64,000 nucleotides of DNA from Strongylocentrotus purpuratus (Eukaryota > Echinodermata > Echinoidea > Camarodonta > Strongylocentrotidae). Location: contig NW_022145609.1 in assembly GCF_000002235.5 (NCBI RefSeq), positions 29,287,153 through 29,351,152 on the forward strand. The letters are read 5' to 3'. Shown one piece after another: positions 51,701 through 62,500 of the stretch. Each line of letters starts with the position of its first letter. Within the stretch, counting starts at the first letter, position 1. The position numbers and the translations under genes were made by a program. The notes beneath the pieces are model-generated. The model made no database searches. It was not told the origin of the DNA and saw only the letters and a program-made list of their open reading frames with translations.

Positions 51701-54464
51701 AGGGGGGTGGTTAATATGCTTCCACCAGTGTCCCAAAATCATCCCCATCGCTACATAAACTTTCTCCTACTACCATTATAGCGAATTCTATCAATATAGG
51801 GAATACAAGTAAAACAGGTCTGGAAAGAAGACTACATTCATAACCACTTTTATGTCAGTCCCTTATACCATGAATTACCATGACGGTTGCTGCCACCACC
51901 TAGTCTTAATCTGGAGCGCTAGGATCTCCAAAACAACACGGTTTGTGTGTTTACATTTACTCTGTAATCTGATACACTCTCACTTACATACACAGATTCC
52001 TAAGAAACCGGACCATGCGTCCTTCTACTAGTATACGCTTAAAGTCATTGTGACGTATGGCAATTGCTTCCTTTTGGGACGCACTGTCTCGTCCTTTCCC
52101 AATCTGTCTCTCGTCACGTGCAAGACGCACTGTCTCACTCTGGGAAAATCCGGTATTGATTTGGCCATTTCCACTCAAAGTTAGCTTCTAGAGTCTCAAA
52201 CCACTTCACAATATCTTCCATCCTTTTATAGGTGAGTGTTATTCTCACCCCTGATACCGTAATTAAGTATCATTAAGTAGGAACTAATCATGTTTTTGTC
52301 TCTCTAACAAGCCTCACAACACCATTTAGTTTAGACCATAATCATGTCCCATACATTCGTTTCTGTGTATCAAGTCTTCCACTCAGTCACTCACTAAATA
52401 ACAAAAATAGTATCTTATTCCCTTTCACACTTCCGAGCGATATATAAGGCACGATGACCTGAGTCCGTTTGTCTGAAATATACAGACGAAGTTTTGTGTT
52501 CCTGTTTAGTAATCATTCCTACAGTAAGTTCTAAATCTACTATAGATTTTGTACGGTATCATCAACAATGCATACTTAATTTACTAGGCAAACCAGACTA
52601 ACAAGATTTGTAACTTGAAATCGATCTAAAATCGAATAATGAATTTATTATCCACTAAGCCATTTCTAGGCAACTGTTCAACAATATAAGAACTGTAAAA
52701 CTCTCAACAAGTATAGAAATACTTCCATGAACTTACTAACTTACTGATTGCTACTACTAGATATACATTAATTAATTATTGTAATAAATGTTTACTGCTT
52801 GTATTATTTATACAGTATTTCTTAGCTTTAATTTACAGGATGTCAACACTTAATTGACTAGTATAGACTGCATACGATTTAAATAATGTACATGTATAAA
52901 CTTACTGAACTTAGATAGAGGCTTTTCTAACAAACTTTACAAACCACCATGGCTATCAAACCAAAGTTAGCATTTCTTTCTAACTCCTATTACAAGTAAC
53001 TCTATTCTGACCGACTACTAGTATTCTCGGTACTCCTACCCCTTGAAACAACTATCTACCTGCGCCCGACACCTTTGGCCAATGTGTCCCTATCGTCCCC
53101 ATTCTACAAGAATGAAACATTTAAACCAATACACCCTTCCGACCAGGATTTCAAAAGTCTTTCCACTCCTTTATTAAGTAACAAGCTAACACACTCTGTC
53201 GGTTAAACATTGTACCTATATAAATCCATCATCACCGTTATAAACTAGCCTCGAGTATTTATCTCCTAGTTATAACTTACTCCAGAATATACTTGTATAA
53301 GATTTGACTTTCTAAATTCAAAGATAACCGGCATTCCATTGAATTCGTCCCTTACTGTCTTAAGTTCGCACCTCTTAATTATGTAGTAAAGTAATAATTG
53401 CCTGATTTAGATAGGCTCGTAAATGCAGCTATTTAATTAATTAACTACGAGTGTACATATTCAACTGTCCACTATTCAATGTCATTCTATTAATATACAT
53501 GTCATGCTATATACAATAATGAGTGCAATTCAAATCTAAGGACACTGTGTCCTCCAAGACAAGCCCATGCATTGTCTATACATATAACGTTCTGTGTCCA
53601 TTCCAGGTTGAAGGACACACTGTCCCTTCCAAGACAGGACGAAGAAGGAGAAAGGGGGGGGGGGGGGGAGTTACACTCATGCCTGTAATAAACTGTTATA
53701 TATGCATTAAATAAATGTAGATAATAAACTATAGATATACGACAAAGTTGTTTCTCCAACTCTCTCGATCCTTTATACACTTTCTATACAATATCTATAT
53801 ACAATATCAAGTTCATTAAAACATCATTATACGATCTACGGAGTATCACGCCCTCTAGACGAATACATTTGTTATAAGTTAAGCGTTATACAATATTAAA
53901 TATATGAATTAAACTACGGAGGCACTGGTGACTTTCGGCCTTAATTAGGTCACAGAGGACCGAAGCCTTCCTTTCCAAATATTCATAGTCTTTCGCGTAA
54001 TACCCTGTAAATAAAACTGTAGTCGCGTACTAGCCTGTAAAAAGCTGTCAGTCACGTACCTGGGTAACCCAGTAACCCACGCGCGGACTATTTATACTGG
54101 TTGGGTCGCGCATGGAAAAAGAAAGCCCTACGCGCATATACAATCATTTAATTGGCTGCGCACCTTAAACTAATGAATAATACATGAATATTAAGTTATC
54201 GATCAATAGTGGAATAAATTAAGCATTGTTGATAAACAAAGAGCACATGCTACTTGTAGACTAGTCGCTCGTTCAGAGCAATCCGTTAAAAACATGTCAC
54301 AAAATAAGTAACGACTATAAAAGACATTTTATATTTATAATGTTCACAATATTTACAGGTATTGAATATATAAAGAGAAAGAGTAGAAAGAGAAAGAGTA
54401 GAAAGAGAAAGGGTAGAAAGAGAAAGAGTAGAAAGGGAAAGATCATTTTCATATATTCGTCACA
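51516..54464 (-). repeat. 5' LTR, 2949 bp, intact
   Basis: TGTGACG...CGTCACA ends. Near its PBS-proximal end it holds extra copies of the LTR terminus plus primer site (51,581 and 51,664). Short open frames inside it (for example 51,984-52,178) are duplicated exactly in the other LTR and carry no recognised domain. Confidence 0.93.
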
Positions 54465-54469
54465 ATACA

Positions 54470-55430
54470 TAACATTTATTAGGCGCTTAATACTGATGTT
54501 TCTAAGCGCACAGTGTTCTGATTAAGAGAAGACTATTACCCGTAGAATTAAATTAGAAGAAAAAGCAAAAATACAAAAGTAACATAGATAAGGTAAGAAA
54601 AAAAGCCCTTTTGGGCTTATTATGTTACAAACTTCAAAGTGTGAAAAGCGGCCCTGTTTTGTAATCTTTGAAGGCGGTCAGTGTGTTTCTTGATTGCCCA
54701 ATCATAAACAATATCTGCGTTATTAAACAATGGAAGAATAATTGAATTATATACCATCTTCAGCTTGGATTCCGATATAAAAATGTCTAAGGCGAGCTAA
54801 AAAACTTACAACTTTACTTATTTGTCTACACATTTCGTTAATATGACTATCCCATTTTTACTTGGTAACAAGATACATTCCAAGATACTTCACAGTATTA
54901 CTTTGAACAATACCTTTACCAGATGTATTTATATTTAAGATATTACATTTCGATGATTTTGCACCAGTTCCAAATAATATACAAATGAGTTCATTACAGC
55001 ATACTTACGTACACAGAAATTTATATTTTTTCAATAATATCAACACTTTTATGAGAAAAATATAACACAGTATCATCTGATATAGAGGCAATTTACAATT
55101 CTTTACTTGTTTCACAAGATCATTTATATAAATAGTAAATAAAATGGGGCCAAGTATGGACACCTGAGGAATTCCATAATCTACATTTAAGATATTTGAT
55201 ATAGCAGAATCAAAACAGGTACACATCTTTCGGTTATACAAGTAGCTTTCGAACCAAGGTACAGTGTCCTTCGAAACACCAATGCTGCAAAGATTTTTTT
55301 ATATAAAAGTATTCGAACGTCAGTATCAAACGCCTTTTTCAGATCGATAAACATAGCAGAAGGCTTCCATCCAATCCTTTCAACCAATCATCGGTGACTT
55401 TCAATAAAGACGTTACAGTCGAATGCTTTT
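54470..55430 (-). pseudogene. Jockey/CR1-like LINE fragment (reverse transcriptase end)
   Basis: On the minus strand FIDLKKAFDT (about 55,340), GIPQVSILGPILFTIYINDL (about 55,175) and, further on, IYNSIILPLFNNADIVYDWA (about 54,750) are reverse transcriptase and C-terminal motifs of the jockey superfamily. Frame changes between them mark an old, decayed copy. The last 100 or so bases at the left contain a GCGCTTA-type tail. Confidence 0.8.
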
Positions 55431-55494
55431 GCTTGATTGCTTGCAGAGTATATTGTTTTCTTTCATATACGATTTCGATTGACTATAGTCTTTC

Positions 55495-55640
55495 CTGAAT
55501 TTCACTGCGATTGTGTGACCTTTTCATTAGAGTATTTATAATAATTATACATAACAAATCTGTGCAATGCACAGAGTGCACTGACTGCTCGATACACAGA
55601 GATACTTCTTTTGCAACAGCCTTATCCCTTTTGAGCTTAA
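55495..55640. repeat. Direct repeat R, right copy
   Basis: About 75-80% similar by eye to 35,705-35,885. It is followed by ATGTTACAAACTTCAAAGTGTGA, which also occurs at about 54,622. Confidence 0.65.
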
Positions 55641-55649
55641 ATTAAATAT

Positions 55650-56516
55650 GTTACAAACTTCAAAGTGTGAAGACTAATACTAAATACATATTCCTGGTTT
55701 CCACAACTTTCAGTAACTTTTCGATTCAATTAAACGGTTTGAACAACTTACTGAAATTGAAACTTTAATTGAAAGTGAAACTTTCCTCTTCCGGCTTTAG
55801 GCTGATCATGATGCAAGCAGGATTGGTGTACACTTCTCAGAATTAATAGTACCCCGGAATAGTATACTTGGAATTTAATCTGCATACCGGTACATGCCTC
55901 GATCAGTCTTATCCAATGGTTTCATTGTTACTATCATACCTGTGGGCTGGCTGGGTGTGAATCCGGGGTGTGAATGACCAACCAGAGATTTACTTATCAT
56001 CAACAAGTTGTTGCTATATACAGATGTGTATCTGCTGACCAGTAAATATACCTTTTCGTGCAACTATAATTCATGAATAAATCTATTGTCTGCATGATTT
56101 TCATTAAACGAATATACTGCATCAATAAAACAACTAATTCTATAATATTCAAAACAAGGTGATGAATGGCGTCAGCATAATTTTCTGTTATGTTGCAAGC
56201 CTGCAAGGAAACTTTACTTATGATTTATTTTATATAATTCCAATTCCTGGTTAGAACAAGAAATTGCGAAAGTGCTTCCATTGCCAAGACACTTTACTCG
56301 AACTTACTTTCGTAGTACTCTCATCAGGCAGGGTTCGCGTATCGCTGTGTGATCGTGAAGTTGGTTTCGCGTATAGTGTGGGCTTGAATGTACGAGAGAG
56401 TACATGCTCCGCATTGTAGTATCGACCGGATAGGGACTCTTCACTAATCAACGCTCTTACTCTTAGGTGAGCAATATTGAATTGATGTCCACAGATTTAA
56501 CATTGGAGACATTACT
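55650..56516. other. Upstream region of the receptor-like gene
   Basis: No other gene recognised. The 200 bases before the start codon are richer in CpG (TTCGCGTATCGC, TTTCGCGTATAG), a plausible promoter or 5' UTR region. No clear TATA box or initiator can be defended. Confidence 0.4.
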
Positions 56517-56583
56517 ATGTTGATTTTTGTCATTCTTCTTCACTTTGGTCTGAAAGTTTTAAATATATCTGCAGCCATAGCAG
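56517..56583 (+). CDS. Receptor-like exon 1: signal peptide
   Basis: ATG then LIFVILLHFGLKVLNISAAI and A before donor GCAG|gtaagg, phase 1 out. The hydrophobic core and the small residues AIA|D fit signal peptidase cleavage at the exon border. Confidence 0.75.
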
Positions 56584-59500
56584 GTAAGGTTTTAAAATTG
56601 ATAAAACTATACGTTTATATATTATTTATCGCTAGTAATCGGTAGATTAAATGGCAATGTTTTGACTTTGTTGGCCGTGTCAAATGTGTATGCACTGAAG
56701 TGCTGTGTGCGAGTGTTGTTTTTTGTTCACAGCTGACTTCGAAAAGGGCATTTGGAGTTATACAGTAGGCCTACGTTGTGTGATGTTGCAATTCTCAACG
56801 TACATGTAGACTCATGATCATGCTCATAATAGTCATAGACAGTCTTAGTTAAAGATATTTCTTCCAATTATTACAGAAAACTTGTCTCGATCTAAGTCAA
56901 ATTGATGAAAGATGCACAATACAATTAAAGTCGGGAACTGTGTGTAAGTGTAGATCTAGTCTAGACCTACACGGTAGTACTAGTACAGTAGTGAGTAGAG
57001 GTCTACACATTTCTAAATTTCTATGGCATGGTCATTGCAATGATGATTTCTGAAAATTGAAAGATGAGTGACATTGTTATTGTCAATATGACCACCAAGG
57101 CTTCCTTGAAATGCCTTCGCCTGTGTTGAAAGTATATACATGTAATTGTGAACGTAATTAACTAATTACCCATTTTCACTAGGGCTGCGCGTAGTCGTAT
57201 GCTCGAGTACTTGAATATTCGGCCGCAAAAAAATTAAAAAATTCCCGGTAACCTGGCACTGTCCAGACCTATGCTTACCTGTGCCACTGGAGCAGTATCC
57301 CAAGTTCATCGCCGAAAAGGCATGCAATTTTACTTTGAGTTGCAGTTGAAGGCGCCGATTTAATAATAATAATAACAGTAAACAATGCTGTTTTAAAAAC
57401 CAAAGATGGCAGGATAATCCATTTTCCTCTGAGTCCAAACAGAAATCCGGACATTTGGTCCAAGTTTCTGAGTGGCGAGTTTGACAGTGCTTGAGTTGGG
57501 AAACATTTTTACCAATGGCACCATGCCAGCAGCCGCCGCTCTCCCTGGCACGGGTAAGCGTCGGCGTGGACAGTGCAAGGTGACCGGGATTTTTTTTTTT
57601 TTTTTTTTTTTGCGGCCGAATGTTCGAGTACAAGAAATCATACTCGAGTAGTTGTCAACCGTGCGGGTACTCGAGCATTCGACTACTCCTCGCAGCCCTT
57701 ATATTTATGTACTAAACTTAATGCTGTTTCATTTCCTCTGCTTTCATTTTCTCCCTTTGTCATTTAGATTCCATAGGGACTCACATATGCACAGACTTCA
57801 ACAAACTAACCAACACAACCACCGTGAGATGGGCTGTGTCTTCCACCACTCCCCTAAATATATCACACTGTGAGTTAATCTGCTCGCAAGAAGGCAGTCA
57901 AGATCCGGCTCAAGTGAACTATAACTTACCTTCTCATGGCAGCCGAGAGTGTCATATTAGTGCAGGAGTATGGACCATCAGAACAACGTGTACCACATCA
58001 ACCTCCTCGAGTTATCCATCTCCAGAAATCACATTAGATACAGGTACGTTATATCCACTCCAGCAAAGCATAGAGAGTCAATGCTAATGCGTATTGACCT
58101 CTAGCACTGCATACTTGCTGTGAGGCAGATATTATACACAGATATGCACACCACACAATATTGCATAGAATGCACACAATAGGACCGATTGGGCTGATCG
58201 GCAAATTTGACACTAGACTTACAATTTGGATTTTTAAATTATTCTTTTTAACATCAGTAATTTGAAAAAAATGTATTTTTACTGCTATTTAGGTGTCTTC
58301 AATTGTCACTAAAGTACCGATTTTGAGTGAAATCAGTTGAGTTTTGTACAGTGGTGTTTGAAATGTTGAGAATCAAAACCACAGCTTTTACTACACATCC
58401 AGGATAGTAATGCACCTTTGTGTGTGTTATATCCAGATTTACGGTTGACTTGAGAAAACTAAGGTCAGCTACAACTCTTAAAAGAAGATAAAACTAGTAC
58501 CTAACTAGTTTTCTAAAAGTTATATTGTAACAACAGAAACTATTTTTTTTTAAATATATATATACTCAGAGATTTGTAACTAATTGTTACACCAAAAATT
58601 GTTTCCCAACTTGGTTACTGATATGATTTTCAATGTACTTTGGCATTCAGATATGTATTTCAAAGCTGAATCTGAGAAATAAGCAATGCTAGATGAGGTC
58701 TAATAAATCAAACCTCTTTTGATGCCACTGTCACCTTCCCCATATTCTGTGTAATAATCTGTGCTCTGTCATGATGTACCTCTCATTAGTATCTTTATTG
58801 ACTATTCTGATCACTTTGTAATAGTCAAAGAAAATACCATCGTTCATCTGTCTTATTAATTTGTTTGAAGAAAGGGTGGACTACATGTATGCTAGTCAAA
58901 AGAGAACAGTAAAAAGATAAAAGCAGTTATTGTTTTCCTTTTCGTTATTGCATTTCTTTTACATTACAATATTAAATTTGTAGTTAAATCTTAATTCTTT
59001 GTTTTGAGAAATGCAAGAGAGACATACATGTACACTGTAGACTTATACCAATAAAATATTGTAACCAATTGCAACTCCAAAATGAAATTCAAGCCAGGTC
59101 TTTTATAGGATTTTGTTTAGTTGACTTAGTTGACTTGAAATTTAATTTTCATTTTATTTCAATTTATTTTTCATTTTATTTCAAGTTATTTTTCATTTTG
59201 TTTCAAGTTATTTTTCATTTTATTTCAAATTATTTTTCATTTTATTTCAAGTTATTTTTCATTACATATTTGTATGCAGGATCAGTATACATGTAGGTAT
59301 TATATGATTAGTTCCATGATCATGTCTATGTCATTTTATTGTTTTATTACACAGACAATGTGAGTTCAATGCACATCTGCTCAGATAGCGGACTAGGAAG
59401 GATGTCTCCGGATGATACAGGTAATATAGACGGGTCAGTGACACAAAGATGTAACTTCATTTTGGCCATTTTGAGAAAAAGTGGTGTTTGTGTCACTGAG

Positions 59501-62500
59501 CACTTGGGCCTTAAGGAGTTAAGTCTATGTTTCACTAGCCATTGACTTCAATGGGGTGTTGGTTGGAGTTAAGTCTTTGTGTTTCCTGGAAAGCCCACAT
59601 TTTTCTGAACATTTTTATACATACTCATTTTGGCAAAATATTGTGTTGCTGAACCCTCGATATGCAGGAGTAATGCTTGTAAATGAACCAGTCAAACAAA
59701 AATTCTATTATTTTTATCAATCAAGAATGGCAAGCACAGTACCGGCAGGCCTGATAAAAACCTGATTTAAATTGGTTTCCCGATTTTTTTTTTTTTTTTT
59801 TTACCAATTTTTTTTCTCTTCTCTAGTTTATCCTGATTTTCCCGATTTCCCTCTTATTTTCTCTATTCTTCCCAATCTTGCCCTATTTTTCCCCAATTTT
59901 GTCCCAATTTTCTTACTCGAAAGGGGGGAATGTTAAATGCCATTTTTCCCCCGCGAATCCTCTTTTTTTTTTTTTTACTCAAGGGGGCTTGGTTGAGGGG
60001 AAAACAAAAAACCTATATTTTTTTTAGTGCTCACTATCACCCCTGAGTACCAGGTAATCAATTGATTGATGTTATGATGAGAAGCAAATGCCCATCTAGG
60101 GTGTGCTACAATACAGTAAGGAAAATAAAGGGAACCAGGGGGGTGTTTCATAAAGCTGTTCGTAAAGTTATGCATGAATTCACGAATGACTTCACGAATG
60201 ACTTGAATATGAAGTGCCAGATAGGATGCCCAAAGTTTTTCCTGATGTTTTAACAAAGTGTGACTATATTTCCAATCACCTCAATTAAATTATGGCAAAA
60301 AATGTACTTTGCATTAAAAAGGTTTGTTATGATAAGAATGTTAATCTACATCTGCACAGTTCAACTTTAGTTGATGCAGTTAAAAATGATTGAGCATCCC
60401 ATTTGTCTTTTCATATTTAAGTCATTCGTAAAGTCATGCGTAACTTTACGAACAGCTTTATGAAACACTCCCAATGGACTAGTTAACTGAAGATTAATGA
60501 TCAGTAGCTCAAATTTAATTGCTATTAAAGTTAATCAGTTTTCCATAGGCTCTTTGTAACTGTGATGTGAAAGTAACTAGAGTGAGGGACAGAAAGCAAG
60601 TACAGGAAGTGTACTGTAGGTATTGGTGGTAGACCAGTGGTCTCGTTACCAGGAGGTCCTGGGTTCAAACTTCAAAACTAGGTCAATGCTCTTTTGTTCT
60701 TTGGGTAAGGCATTAATCCTCATAACCAAGTCTCTCGGAGAGGACTTAAACTTAAAGACGCCTGTCTCCTGGTTGCTTCCTTATAAGCGTACACATGTAA
60801 TTGATTTTTCTTAGATTGACTAATAATAATTTTGTATATACATGTACCTTGTTTTATATAAATGCATTGTATTATGAAATATAATGTTATTTTTAAATTG
60901 AATGTAAATTGTCATGTAATTCAGCTGAGGCTGCGATCTGCAATTTTACTACCATAATGTTACCATGCATATGTTTTACATGTAATTTTACTTTGTCACT
61001 GATGTATACTTTGTAAAAGAAACTGCAATTCGGCTCTCGGGCCGCGAATGTTTTTTAATGAAATCAACCATTTTAAATAAATAAATAAATGAATATGATA
61101 ATGAAACAAACTGAACTGAACTGAACAAAATGCTTTCTTAGCAGTCAGGTAAAATATTCATCAAACATCAACTTGTGTTGATATGAACTTTCAAATCAGC
61201 GCCCTTCTTGGTGCTATGTTTCTCCTTGACAACGGGTAAAGACACAACTACACCGACTGTTATTTTCTAACGTTGACATTTTTACAGATATAAACGTTTG
61301 TATCTGGAGACCAGAGCTGATGGTAGATTATGCATCTGTCAGATGGCAGCCCACATTCCGATACACTTCCACCAAATGTGTTCTTCACCAAGAGGTCAAA
61401 GGTCAGGTTCAAAAGCAGTCGAATCTTCCTTCTGATGATCTGTTGACCGTGGTCTTAGGAGATAATGATCTGTCTGTATGGGTGACATGTCTTTCTCCAC
61501 AAGGCCAGCTAGCCAGCTCAGGGGAAGCACATTATAGAAAAGGTAAATCATTATTATTATTATTAAGTATTTGGCGCTTTTGGGCAAAAAGCGAATTGAA
61601 TCACTGTAACTCTCAGGTCTCTCCTCCCTGTATAACTGATTGGGGGTGTGCAGGTGGAACACTACACCGGGGTTTCCCCTACTCTTATACAAATAGTGCA
61701 GTGGGTTCTTAACGCGCATAGGTCCTGACTCTCCTCTACACTGGGCCTCCGTTTAACGTCCTATCCGATCATTCAAACAAGATGATTTATGTGGCTGCTG
61801 TCAAGCCTGTCATCTCACCAAACCTCAGTGTGCTGAATACTGCACACATGTGATTCTCTGAATTATAGTTTGCTGTTACAGTCAAACCTGCTTTAGTGAC
61901 CACTGTCTACAAAGACCACATTTCTTGTTTCCCTTGAAAATATTTTCTAATTGAAACATGTAAAAAACGAACCTGTACATAAAGACTACCTGCCTATAAA
62001 GATCACTTTTCTCGTCTCCCTTGGGTGGTCTTTTTAGAGGTTTCACTGTAACATGCCTCATGGCTTGTTGTTGGGGCCTTTATCATCCCCCCCCCCCCAT
62101 TAGTGAGGAGGGCATCCTCAAGCACCTGAAAAGGGCTGATATTAAGTTGGTTTTGATAAGAGCAGAAAAATGAGAGAAACAAAGTGGTGATACATGTAGT
62201 TTGAGCGATATCCGATTAAAAATAGGAAAGTTATGAATTTTGGAAGATGTCATCGGTGAAATACAAATTGTCAACACTATGATGTATCTTACGAGCTACA
62301 CTCCAGTTTGCTTATAAAGAAAACTTCATAAACTTACATTTTCTTCCAAAATTCATAACTTTCTTATTTGTGAATTTAATCGTTTTTTTGCCCAAACTTT
62401 CGCTGACCTGTTTCTCTCATTTTTCTGCTTCTATAAGGGTGGACTTTCCCTTTAATGAAAGGCTTGGTAGTGATAGAAATCACACCACATGCTCAGACAC

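Larger units (their letters stand above)
35893..54464 (-). mobile_element. Ty3/Gypsy LTR retrotransposon fossil, split by a LINE
   Basis: The right LTR (5' in element sense) is 51,516-54,464. The left LTR is 35,893-36,980 plus 46,631-48,487, divided by the LINE. Ends are TGTGACG...CGTCACA. ATAC flanks both ends (35,889-35,892 and 54,465-54,468), a 4-bp target duplication. The internal region 48,488-51,515 shows gag-like, reverse transcriptase/RNase H and integrase N-terminal parts on the minus strand, a tRNA-Leu primer site and a polypurine tract. The region is shorter than in whole family members, several family parts are not recognisable, and a handful of breaks are present, so the copy is broken. 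The LTRs look almost identical by eye, so the insertion is young. Confidence 0.92.

Noticed and set aside
57166-57633. 155-codon minus-strand frame
   Set aside because: Lies inside the AGGGCTGCG MITE, starts in a poly-Lys run from the T tract and shows no transposase motif.
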